DNA from: Burkholderia sp. Bp8963
GTDB taxonomy: Bacteria > Pseudomonadota > Gammaproteobacteria > Burkholderiales > Burkholderiaceae
NCBI RefSeq assembly: GCF_003854275.1
Contig: NZ_QTQP01000001.1
Location: forward strand, 62,001 to 126,000
Length of the DNA: 64,000 bases
Direction of reading: 5' to 3'
The notes under the pieces were generated by a model. That model was not told the DNA's origin, ran no database searches, and saw nothing but the letters and a program-made list of their open reading frames with translations. Below are positions 57,260 through 64,000 of the stretch, one piece after another. The position numbers and the translations under genes are program-made. Positions within the stretch are counted from its first letter, which is position 1, and every line of letters starts with the position of its first letter.

Positions 57260-58219
57260 TCAGGCGCCCCCGGCCGTCTCGCGCCCCTTCGCATGCGCCG
57301 CGTCCAGGCACGACTGAAACAACAGCGCCGCCCGCGACGGCCTCGGCGAGCGCCGCAACAGGCTGACGAACTTGCACTGATAGTGAAATTTGTGCGGCGC
57401 GATCGCCTGCATCAGCCCCTTGCTCTCGAAGCTCTCCGCGTAGTGATCCGGCAGGAAGCCCAGATAGCGGCCGGACAGGATCAGCGTCGCGATCGACTCC
57501 TGATCGGATGCGGTCGCGCTGCGCGTGAGCTTCGCGCGGTGGCTCAGTTCCATGTTCGGCGAATGGAAGCCGAGCCCCGCGAACGCGTGATTGCGGACCG
57601 TGGTCCACGTGAGCTTACCGTGCGGCGCGTCGAACAGCGGGTGCTGACGGCCGCAGTAGAGCAGCATCCGCTCGCCGAACAGCTCGGAATAGACGAGGCT
57701 GCCGGAACTACGGTGCGCCGGGATGATCCCGACCTGGTAGCTGCCGTCGATGATCCCGCGCTCGACCTCGTTGATCGACGCGACGTGCAGGTTCAGCGCG
57801 ACGTCCGGCGCCTCGTCGGCGAACTGGCGGATCGCGTCGCCAAGACGCGCGTTCGGGTTGGTCGCCGTCTTGTCGAACACCGCGATGTGCAGCTCGCCGC
57901 CCATCCGGTCGTGGATCCCGTCGATCCCGCTGCGGAACGCCTCCATCGACGCGAGCAGCCGCAGCGTCTCCTCGTACACCGTCTGCCCCTCGGGCGTCAG
58001 CGTGAAGCCGGCGCGGCCGCGCCGGCACAGCACGAGGCCGAGACGCGTTTCCAGATCCTTCACGTGGCGGCTGATCGTCGAGATGCCGATATTCAGCTCG
58101 AGTTCGGCCGCAGCCATCCCGCCGCACTGCACGACGCCCTTGAAAACCCGCAACAGGCGCAGGTCCATGTCGCTGAGCTGCCCGAGCAGCGCCCGGCTCT
58201 TCGGTTTCTTTGCTTGCAT
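57260..58219 (-). CDS. LysR-family regulator of the aminotransferase/mmsA operon
   Basis: The 319-residue protein has a LysR helix-turn-helix at about residues 18-75 (LLRVFKGVVQCGGMAAAELELNIGISTISRHVKDLE) and an effector domain with ELHIAVFDKTATNPNARLGDAI. It is divergent from the omega-aminotransferase at 58325, with 105 bp between starts, and is its likely activator. The region contains the AT-rich CATTGATATTGCGATATTCAA. It lies 78 bp upstream of the cupin gene on the same strand, perhaps co-transcribed with it. Confidence 0.92.
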   Translation of the reverse strand: MQAKKPKSRALLGQLSDMDLRLLRVFKGVVQCGGMAAAELELNIGISTISRHVKDLETRLGLVLCRRGRAGFTLTPEGQTVYEETLRLLASMEAFRSGIDGIHDRMGGELHIAVFDKTATNPNARLGDAIRQFADEAPDVALNLHVASINEVERGIIDGSYQVGIIPAHRSSGSLVYSELFGERMLLYCGRQHPLFDAPHGKLTWTTVRNHAFAGLGFHSPNMELSHRAKLTRSATASDQESIATLILSGRYLGFLPDHYAESFESKGLMQAIAPHKFHYQCKFVSLLRRSPRPSRAALLFQSCLDAAHAKGRETAGGA

Positions 58220-58324
58220 AGATGCGCAAGTGAACATTGATATTGCGATATTCAAAAGACTAATTGGCCTCCCGACAATGCGCAACATCATCACAAGGAG
58301 GAGGGGCGCGACGCGCCGACCGAC

Positions 58325-59683
58325 ATGACCGACACCATCACCGCTCCGCAACAGGAAAACCCCGACGTGCGCACCGACGCCGCGTGGCTCGACGCGCACT
58401 GGATGCCGTTTACCGCCAATCGCCAGTTCAAGTCCGATCCGCGCATGATCGTGTCGGGCCAGGGCGCCTATTACACGGACGGCGAAGGCCGCAAGATTTT
58501 CGACGGCCTGTCGGGCCTCTGGTGCACGGGCCTCGGCCACGGCCGCACGGAGATCATCGACGCGGTGAGCCGCCAGGTCGCGCAGCTCGACTACGCGCCG
58601 GCGTTCCAGTTCGGTCATCCGAAGTCGTTCGAGCTGGCCAACCGGATCAAGGACCTGACGCCGGCCGGCCTCGACTACGTGTTCTTCACCGGCTCGGGCT
58701 CGGAAGCGGCCGACACGTCGCTGAAGATGGCCCGCGCTTACTGGCGCGCGAAGGGCAAGGGCACGAAGACGCGCCTGATCGGCCGCGAGAAGGGCTACCA
58801 CGGCGTGAATTACGGCGGCATCTCGGTCGGCGGTATTGGCGCGAACCGCAAGGTATTCGGCCAGGGCGTCGACGCCGACTTCCTGCCGCACACGCAGCTC
58901 GCCGAGAACAAATTTTCGCGCGGGATGCCCGAGCACGGCGCCGATCTGGCCGACCGCCTGCTCGACCTGATCGCGCTGCATGACGCGTCGAACATCGCGG
59001 CGGTGATCGTCGAGCCGTTCTCGGGCTCGGCGGGCGTCGTCGTGCCGCCGAAGGGCTATCTGCAGCGCCTGCGCGACATCTGCACCGCGCACGACATCCT
59101 GCTGATCTTCGACGAAGTCATCACGGGCTTCGGCCGTGCCGGCGCGATGACGGGCGCGGACGCGTTCGGCGTGACGCCGGACATCATGAACTTCGCGAAA
59201 CAGGTGACGAACGGCGTGCAGCCGCTCGGCGGCGTGATTGCGACGAAGGAGATCTACGACACGTTCATGGCCGCGGGCGGCCCCGAGTACATGCTCGAGT
59301 TCCCGCACGGCTACACGTACTCCGCACACCCGGTTGCATGTGCGGCCGGCGTCGCGGCGCTCGACCTGCTCGTGAAGGAAGACGCGATCGGCCGCGTGCG
59401 CGAACTCGCGCCGCATTTCGAGGCGGCCGTGCACGGGCTGAAGGGCCAGCGCCATATCGCCGATATCCGCAACTACGGCCTCGCCGCGGGCCTGACGATC
59501 GCGGCACTGCCCGGCGAACCGGCGCGCCGTCCGTACGAGATCGCGATGCGCTGCTGGGCGAAGGGCTTCTACGTGCGCTACGGCGGCGACACGATCCAGC
59601 TCGCGCCGCCGTTCATCGCCGAGACGCGCGAGATCGACAACCTCGTCAACGCGCTGTCCGACGCACTGAACGAAGTGGACTGA
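58325..59683 (+). CDS. Omega-amino acid:pyruvate aminotransferase (class III)
   Basis: The 452-residue class III aminotransferase has the PLP Lys292 in NFAKQVTNGVQPLGG, the cofactor-binding LLIFDEVITGFGRAG, and the YYTDGEGRKIFDGLSGLWC start of the beta-alanine:pyruvate group. It converts beta-alanine (or another omega-amino acid) and pyruvate to malonate semialdehyde and alanine. The next gene, mmsA, would oxidise the semialdehyde to acetyl-CoA or propionyl-CoA. Together they form a complete two-step pathway under the LysR at 57260. AAGGAG lies at 58294-58300, some distance from the ATG. Confidence 0.93.
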   Translation: MTDTITAPQQENPDVRTDAAWLDAHWMPFTANRQFKSDPRMIVSGQGAYYTDGEGRKIFDGLSGLWCTGLGHGRTEIIDAVSRQVAQLDYAPAFQFGHPKSFELANRIKDLTPAGLDYVFFTGSGSEAADTSLKMARAYWRAKGKGTKTRLIGREKGYHGVNYGGISVGGIGANRKVFGQGVDADFLPHTQLAENKFSRGMPEHGADLADRLLDLIALHDASNIAAVIVEPFSGSAGVVVPPKGYLQRLRDICTAHDILLIFDEVITGFGRAGAMTGADAFGVTPDIMNFAKQVTNGVQPLGGVIATKEIYDTFMAAGGPEYMLEFPHGYTYSAHPVACAAGVAALDLLVKEDAIGRVRELAPHFEAAVHGLKGQRHIADIRNYGLAAGLTIAALPGEPARRPYEIAMRCWAKGFYVRYGGDTIQLAPPFIAETREIDNLVNALSDALNEVD

Positions 59684-59736
59684 GCCGCGCTCGCGGCACG
59701 TCTTCCGATATCCGAATTCACGAAAGAGTCTTAACG

Positions 59737-61254
59737 ATGAAACACGACAGCAACGTCACCTCCACGCTCGGCCACCTGATCGACGGCAAGCGCGTCGACG
59801 GCGGCAGCCGCCTCCAGCCGGTGTTCGATCCGGCCACCGGCGAATCGGACAAGAGCGTCGCGCTCGCGGACAAGCTGACCGTCGAGGCCGCGATCGCGTC
59901 CGCACAGGCGGCGTACCCGGCGTGGCGCAACACGCCGCCGCTGAAGCGCGCGCGCGTGATGAGCCGCTTCAAGACGCTGCTCGAGCAGCATGCGGACGAG
60001 CTGTGCGCGCTGATCACGGCCGAGCACGGCAAGGTGCTCGCCGACGCGATGGGCGAGCTGCAGCGCGGCATCGAGAACGTCGAGTACGCGAGCTACGTGC
60101 CCGAGCTGCTGAAGGGCGAGCACAGCAAGAACGTCGGCCCCGCGATCGATTCGTGGAGCGAGTTCCAGGCGCTCGGCGTGGTCGCGGGTATCACGCCGTT
60201 CAACTTCCCGGTGATGGTGCCGCTGTGGATGTGGCCGATGGCCGTCGCGTGCGGCAACACGTTCGTGCTGAAGCCGTCGGAGCGCACGCCGTCGTCGACG
60301 CTGCGGATGGCCGAGCTGGCGCTCGAAGCGGGCCTGCCGCCGGGCGTGCTGAACGTCGTGAACGGCGACAAGGAAGCGGTCGACACGATCCTGACCGACC
60401 CGCGCGTGAAGGCCGTGAGCTTCGTCGGCTCGACGCCGATCGCCGAATACATCTACTCGACCGGCTGCGCGCACGGCAAGCGCGTGCAGGCGCTCGGCGG
60501 CGCGAAGAACTTCGCGGTCGTGATGCCGGACGCCGACATCGGCAACGCGGTGAACGCGCTGATGGGCGCCGCGTACGGCTCGTGCGGCGAGCGCTGCATG
60601 GCGATTCCGCTCGTCGTCGCGATCGGTGACGAGACCGGCGACAAGGTGGTCGCGGGCCTGAAGGCCGAGATCGAGAAGATGAAGGTCGGCCCGGGCAGCG
60701 GCGACGGCGTCGACATGGGCCCGCTCGTCACGAAGCAGCACTTCGAGAAGGTGACGGGCTTCGTCGAGGCCGGCATCGACGCCGGCGCGACGCTGGTCGT
60801 CGACGGCCGCGGCGTGAAGGTCGACGGCCACGACGGCGGCTACTACCTCGGCCCGTGCCTGTTCGACGATGTGAAGCCCGGCATGCCGATCTATCAGCAC
60901 GAGATCTTCGGGCCGGTGCTCGGCGTCGTGCGGCTGAAGTCGCTCGACGAAGCGATGGCGCTGATCGACGCGCACGAGTACGGCAACGGCACGTGCCTGT
61001 TCACGCGCGACGGCGAAGCGGCGCGTTACTTCAGCGACAACATCCAGATCGGCATGGTCGGCATCAACGTGCCGCTGCCGGTGCCGGTCGCGTATCACTC
61101 GTTCGGCGGCTGGAAGCGCTCGCTGTTCGGCGATCTGCACGCATACGGCCCGGATGCGGTGCGGTTCTACACGAAGCGCAAGACGATCACCCAGCGCTGG
61201 CCGTCGGCGGGCGTGCGCGAAGGGACGGTGTTCAGCTTCCCGTCGAGCCGCTGA
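59737..61254 (+). CDS. mmsA: CoA-acylating methylmalonate-semialdehyde dehydrogenase
   Basis: The 505-residue aldehyde dehydrogenase carries the MmsA-specific pattern: ITPFNFPVMVPLWMWPMAVACGN near residues 152-174, the catalytic Cys287 in GSCGERCMAIP, and the C-terminal SFGGWKRSLFGDLHAYGPDAVRFYTKRKT. It converts methylmalonate or malonate semialdehyde to propionyl- or acetyl-CoA with NAD and CoA, releasing CO2. The gene follows the aminotransferase by 53 bp in the same operon. GAAAGAG lies 9 bp before the ATG. Confidence 0.95.
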   Translation: MKHDSNVTSTLGHLIDGKRVDGGSRLQPVFDPATGESDKSVALADKLTVEAAIASAQAAYPAWRNTPPLKRARVMSRFKTLLEQHADELCALITAEHGKVLADAMGELQRGIENVEYASYVPELLKGEHSKNVGPAIDSWSEFQALGVVAGITPFNFPVMVPLWMWPMAVACGNTFVLKPSERTPSSTLRMAELALEAGLPPGVLNVVNGDKEAVDTILTDPRVKAVSFVGSTPIAEYIYSTGCAHGKRVQALGGAKNFAVVMPDADIGNAVNALMGAAYGSCGERCMAIPLVVAIGDETGDKVVAGLKAEIEKMKVGPGSGDGVDMGPLVTKQHFEKVTGFVEAGIDAGATLVVDGRGVKVDGHDGGYYLGPCLFDDVKPGMPIYQHEIFGPVLGVVRLKSLDEAMALIDAHEYGNGTCLFTRDGEAARYFSDNIQIGMVGINVPLPVPVAYHSFGGWKRSLFGDLHAYGPDAVRFYTKRKTITQRWPSAGVREGTVFSFPSSR

Positions 61255-61334
61255 CGCGCATTCGCTGCGTGCGACGCCGTGCCTGCGTGGCTGGCGTCGC
61301 GAACGATCGGTGCAAGCGCCAGGCGCCAGCCCCC

Positions 61335-61364
61335 AAGCCCGGCCGGAGTGATCCGGCCGGGCTT
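61335..61364. terminator. Perfect hairpin after the mmsA gene
   Basis: AAGCCCGGCCGGA-GTGA-TCCGGCCGGGCTT has a perfect 13-bp stem and 4-base loop in the 142-bp gap between mmsA and the convergent secreted-protein gene. Flanking T-runs are short, so it may serve both directions or act with Rho. Confidence 0.75.
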
Positions 61365-61396
61365 GATCGCGTCCGACGCACGCATGCCGGATGCGC

Positions 61397-61768
61397 TCAC
61401 GGCGTGACGACGTGCCACATGTTGGCGACGTTGTTGCCGTTGCGGTCGCCCTGTTTCAGGTCCTTCGAGAAGAAGTACAGCGGCTTGCCCTTGTACGCCC
61501 ACTGCGGGCTGCCGTCGTCGCGCTTGACGATCGAATACGGGCCGACGGGCACGTCGGTCGCGCTCGCCTTGTACGGCGGCCAGACGGATTCGCACTGCCC
61601 CGTGCACACGCTGGCGTTGGCCTTGTCCTTGTCGAACGAGTAGAGGGTCATTCCGTTCGCGGCGACGAGTGCGCCGTTTTCGACGCTCGTGATGCTCTGC
61701 GCCAATGCAGAAGAGGACACGACGGCGAGCAGGGCGGAACTGGCGAGAAGCGCGGCTTTCAAGATCAT
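61397..61768 (-). CDS. Secreted repeat protein of the COG4315 type
   Basis: The 123-residue protein has a signal peptide (residues about 1-23, ending ALAQ) and two copies of the secreted Y/F-x4-D motif: GMTLYSFDKDKANASVCTGQC and GKPLYFFSKDLKQGDRNGNN. A CxGxC cysteine pair lies at about 55-59 (CTGQC), with VWPPYKA after it. Proteins of this kind are common in Burkholderia and of unknown function. It is a monocistronic, minus-strand gene with GGAGGCAATC before the ATG. Confidence 0.88.
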   Translation of the reverse strand: MILKAALLASSALLAVVSSSALAQSITSVENGALVAANGMTLYSFDKDKANASVCTGQCESVWPPYKASATDVPVGPYSIVKRDDGSPQWAYKGKPLYFFSKDLKQGDRNGNNVANMWHVVTP

Positions 61769-62043
61769 GATTGCCTCCTGGTTGTCCGGTGGGCGGTCGC
61801 GATCGCTCGAGCGTGGCGCGGCTGCGCGGTCCGGGATCGCGATGCGGCAAGCCTCGACGCAGCAGCCCGCGGCGGGCGGCGCGATCGGCTGCGGATCGGA
61901 TGGCGGGCCACGGGGGCGCTAGATTTCACGATAGGCGGTTTTTGGCAGGGGTGCGAGCCCGTATGCCCATAAATGTTACCCATTGCTCCATAAAAATATT
62001 AAAATACGGAGCAATAAGGAATATTGATTGAGGGCCAATCAGC
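61769..62043. promoter_or_regulatory. Promoter region upstream of the HTH/DUF4180 pair
   Basis: The 275-bp gap is GC-rich up to about 61930 and then AT-rich up to the start codon. It includes TATTAAAAT at 61998-62005 and the inverted repeat at 61982-62015. No gene is seen. Confidence 0.5.
61982..62015. promoter_or_regulatory. Inverted repeat in the promoter of the HTH gene
   Basis: ATTGCTCC at 61982-61989 and GGAGCAAT at 62008-62015 are perfect 8-bp inverted arms around an 18-bp AT-rich spacer that contains a TATTAAAAT -10-like box. The arms are about 29 bp from the GTG start. Placement suits autoregulation by the encoded DNA-binding protein. Confidence 0.7.
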
Positions 62044-62457
62044 GTGCAGGACGCTTTTTACACAGTCGACGAAGCGGCGCAAAAACTCCGTCTCCATCCG
62101 AAGACCATTCTTCGCTTCATTCGGGACGGGAAGCTGAACGCGAGCCGCGTCGGTAAGGCGTATCGGATCCGGCATGCGGATCTTGCTGCGGTCACCGGGG
62201 ATGCGGTCGAACCCGAACCCGTGCGCGTCACCACGGTCGTCGACGTGCCCGATGCCCGCGCCGAGCTTCATCAGTATGTGGCAAGGAGCCTGCAGGCCTT
62301 GCTGAACACGCCGACGGCACGCGACAGCGCCGTACATCTCGAAACGATCTTCGATCCGGAGCGCAGCCGGATCAAGGTCGTCGTGATCGCGTCGCTCGGC
62401 GATACCGCCGCGCTGCTCCAGATGCTGGACACCTTGCTGCAGTCGTTTCGCGGATGA
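62044..62457 (+). CDS. Excisionase-type helix-turn-helix protein
   Basis: The 137-residue protein begins with an excisionase/MerR-like DNA-binding domain at residues 1-48: FYTVDEAAQKLRLHPKTILRFI and DGKLNASRVGKAYRIRHADL. The remainder (about 60-137) is an alpha/beta segment with RAELHQYVARSLQALLN and IKVVVIASLGDTAALLQMLDTLLQSF that I do not recognise; it may be a ligand or dimerisation domain. The GTG start at 62044 is the only start in the frame that keeps the domain complete. It precedes a DUF4180-like gene by 68 bp and lies behind a long palindrome. No integrase or phage gene is nearby, so it is probably a regulator. Confidence 0.82.
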   Translation: MQDAFYTVDEAAQKLRLHPKTILRFIRDGKLNASRVGKAYRIRHADLAAVTGDAVEPEPVRVTTVVDVPDARAELHQYVARSLQALLNTPTARDSAVHLETIFDPERSRIKVVVIASLGDTAALLQMLDTLLQSFRG

Positions 62458-62525
62458 GCGGCAGGTCGTCGGACACCACGTGGGCGCGAGGCCCGATCCT
62501 GTCAACCGAATACGGAGTAACGACG

Positions 62526-62897
62526 ATGTCCTCGAAGGTGCTCAAGCTCGGCGATCAATGCGTGCTGGTGTGCGCGGATCGCGACACGGTGCTCGCGGGC
62601 GAAGCGGACGCGATCACGCTGATCGGGGACGCCTGGTCGCACGAAGCGGCTTGGGTCGCAGTGCCGGTCGCGGCCATGCACGACGACCTGTTTCGGCTCG
62701 AAACCCGCCTGCTGGGCAACATCGCGCAGAAGTTCACCAACTACGGCATCGGCCTCGCGATCGTCGGCGATATCGACGCTTGGCTGGCGCGCAGCCAGGC
62801 GCTGCGCGCGTTCGTCCACGAGAGCAATCGCGGACGCACGATTCTGTTCGTCCCGCATGTTTCCGCGCTGGAGCAGAGGCTCGCGGCCGGCGCATGA
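62526..62897 (+). CDS. DUF4180-like protein
   Basis: The 123-residue protein matches the general pattern of the DUF4180 family: DAITLIGDAWSHEAAWVAVPVAAMHDDLFRLETRLLGNIAQKFTNYGIGLAIVGDI and FVHESNRGRTILFVP. Its function is unknown; no catalytic motif is apparent. It is the second gene of a two-gene unit with the HTH protein. The ATG at 62526 has GGAG 8 bp upstream; an ATG at 62454 that overlaps the HTH stop as ATGA would add 24 residues. Confidence 0.8.
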   Translation: MSSKVLKLGDQCVLVCADRDTVLAGEADAITLIGDAWSHEAAWVAVPVAAMHDDLFRLETRLLGNIAQKFTNYGIGLAIVGDIDAWLARSQALRAFVHESNRGRTILFVPHVSALEQRLAAGA

Positions 62898-62952
62898 CGC
62901 CGGCCGGGCACAGGCGCGTTCGGCGCGCGCGCAACGTTTCGCGCGCCGCGCA

Positions 62953-63885
62953 TCAGCGGCTGACGCGATTCGTCAGTGTGACGCCGGCGATCACGAGCAC
63001 GCCGCCGACGAGCATCGACTGCGTCAGCGATTCGCCGAGCAGGACCACCGACAGCAGGACCCCGAACACCGGCACGAGATTGGTGAACACCGCGGTGCGG
63101 GCCGCCCCCAGCGCGCGGATGCCTTGCGAGTACCAGACGAACGCGACGACGGTGCCGACCGCGCCGAGATACGCGATCGCGCCGACGGCCTGCCACGTGA
63201 GCGGGGCGGTTGTGCCCGCATGCGGGTCCAGCAGGCTCGCGCCGAGCAGCAGCGCGAGTCCCCAGAGCGTCGCGTAAGTGGTCGATACGAGCGGTGAAAG
63301 CCCGTCGAGCGCATAGCGGCCGATGACGGTGTACGCGGCCCAACTGGCCACCGCGCACAGCATGTAGCGTTCCCCGGCGCCGAACGTGCTGTGCAGGTCG
63401 GTGAGGGCCAGCACGAGCTGCCCCCGGCTGATCACGATCAGCGCACCGAACAGCGCCAGCGCGATGCCCGCCCAGCGGGACGGCGCGAGCCGCTCCCGGA
63501 ACACGACCGACAGCAGGAGTGCCGTCGCGATCGGATTCAGCGCGACGAACAATGCGGTGCGTCCCGCCGGCATGCGCGCCAGCGCGGCAAAGAAACACAG
63601 GTTGTAGAGAAAGATGCCCGTCACACCGAGCCCGAAGGTCGCCAGAAGCTGCCGGCCGTTCAGCCTCGGCAGGCGGCCTTCGACCTTCCACGTCAGACCG
63701 GCCAGCAACAGCGCCGCGATCGCGAATCGCCCGGTCGCGGCCGTGGTCGCGGGCAGCGACGCGGCGAGCACGCGGCCCGCGATGAAGGTGCCGCCCCAGA
63801 ACAGCGCGACCAAGGTGAGCTTGGCGTAGATGCCGGTGGGCAACAGCGCTTTGGCGGCGGCGGCCTGCGTGGCGGGAGCATTCAT
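62953..63885 (-). CDS. EamA/DMT-family exporter
   Basis: The 310-residue membrane protein has ten hydrophobic segments in two EamA repeats, with ALFWGGTFIAGRVLAASLPATTAATGRFAIAAL near the N-terminus and MLCAVASWAAYTVIGRYAL at the start of the second half. Conserved PxxAxxxR-like and LxPxxxxxxS-like patterns appear (LVPVFGVLLSVVLLGESL). Such proteins export metabolites, amino acids or nucleosides. It is convergent with the DUF4180-like gene and its start faces the right window edge. Confidence 0.92.
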   Translation of the reverse strand: MNAPATQAAAAKALLPTGIYAKLTLVALFWGGTFIAGRVLAASLPATTAATGRFAIAALLLAGLTWKVEGRLPRLNGRQLLATFGLGVTGIFLYNLCFFAALARMPAGRTALFVALNPIATALLLSVVFRERLAPSRWAGIALALFGALIVISRGQLVLALTDLHSTFGAGERYMLCAVASWAAYTVIGRYALDGLSPLVSTTYATLWGLALLLGASLLDPHAGTTAPLTWQAVGAIAYLGAVGTVVAFVWYSQGIRALGAARTAVFTNLVPVFGVLLSVVLLGESLTQSMLVGGVLVIAGVTLTNRVSR

Positions 63886-64000
63886 GTTTTCGACAAGACG
63901 GGACGGAAAATCGTGGGGGCAACGGATCGCGCGGACGCGTCGCGACGTGCATGCCCGGCGAATCGGGTGATCGGCGCAAGCGGAATCATCGAAGCGCCGA
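63886..64000. other. Right window edge
   Basis: The last 115 bp hold no supported gene; they should contain the EamA promoter. Confidence 0.3.

Noticed and set aside
62044..62457. Prophage or integrative element signalled by an excisionase-like gene
   Set aside because: No integrase, tRNA end, att-like direct repeats or other phage genes are present nearby. The protein has an added domain and behaves like a regulator.
1..64000. CRISPR array, tRNA or rRNA genes
   Set aside because: No regular 25-40-bp repeat/spacer pattern and no recognisable cloverleaf or rRNA sequence was seen by reading both strands; a tRNAscan or CRISPR finder run would be decisive.

Overview
The window is GC-rich (third codon positions mostly G or C) and looks like a Burkholderia chromosome, most likely a Burkholderia cepacia-complex species and a secondary replicon. 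The support is the codon use, a Burkholderia-type trimeric porin, an IrlRS-like two-component pair beside an RND pump, many LysR/AraC/TetR/LacI/MocR regulators each guarding a small catabolic or transport unit, and no ribosomal or core replication genes. No tRNA, rRNA, CRISPR array, insertion sequence or prophage was recognised. Species assignment is inference.

Region by region. 1-11.9 kb is a sulfur-acquisition block: a minus-strand operon (SsuD-like flavin monooxygenase, class II aldolase-like protein, ABC importer, membrane-anchored cytochrome c, a second binding protein cut by the window edge), a divergent acyl-CoA-dehydrogenase-like flavoprotein, and a LysR regulator divergent from a cysteine-dioxygenase-type thiol dioxygenase plus a four-domain rhodanese. 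11.9-15.8 kb holds an internally deleted glycerophosphodiesterase, a squalene/phytoene-synthase-family enzyme and a porin with terminator. 15.8-21.2 kb is a tightly overlapping TetR-HlyD-ABC-ABC-outer-membrane-factor efflux operon. 21.4-25.5 kb carries an AhpD-like protein, a MocR regulator with phased direct repeats, a LysR regulator and an SDR. 25.5-30.2 kb is a levan module: secreted levansucrase (GH68) and levanase (GH32), divergent from a LacI regulator, with two near-perfect operators over the levansucrase promoter. 30.2-32.5 kb is an electrophile/redox unit (DJ-1-like protein and Old Yellow Enzyme) behind two copies of a NemR-like operator but with no adjacent regulator.

32.5-36.7 kb holds an AI-2E-family transporter, an OsmE-like lipoprotein, an SDR, an AraC regulator and a LysE exporter. 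36.8-45 kb is a five-gene operon of RND pump, adaptor, outer-membrane channel, response regulator and sensor kinase. 45-49.2 kb has a Crp/Fnr regulator divergent from an acyl-CoA synthetase, then a LysE exporter divergent from an Lrp regulator. 49.2-54.4 kb has an unannotated-looking 47-codon gene with its own terminator, an unusual double-headed IclR regulator, an MBL-fold protein lacking part of the HxHxDH motif, an MFS transporter and the remnant of a second MFS gene. 54.6-61.3 kb holds an SDR divergent from a GlxA-type regulator, a cupin with a translationally coupled 34-codon membrane peptide, and a LysR regulator divergent from an omega-aminotransferase/mmsA operon for beta-alanine or related amino acids. 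61.4-63.9 kb holds a small secreted repeat protein, an excisionase-like HTH gene plus a DUF4180-type gene behind a long palindrome, and an EamA exporter.

The points most worth following are the tandem IclR fusion, the two small genes at 49.3 kb and 56.6 kb, the HTH/DUF4180 pair with its 8-bp inverted repeat, the levan operator architecture, and a set of apparent internal deletions (GDPD, MFS, and possibly 30.3 kb) that suggests recent gene erosion.
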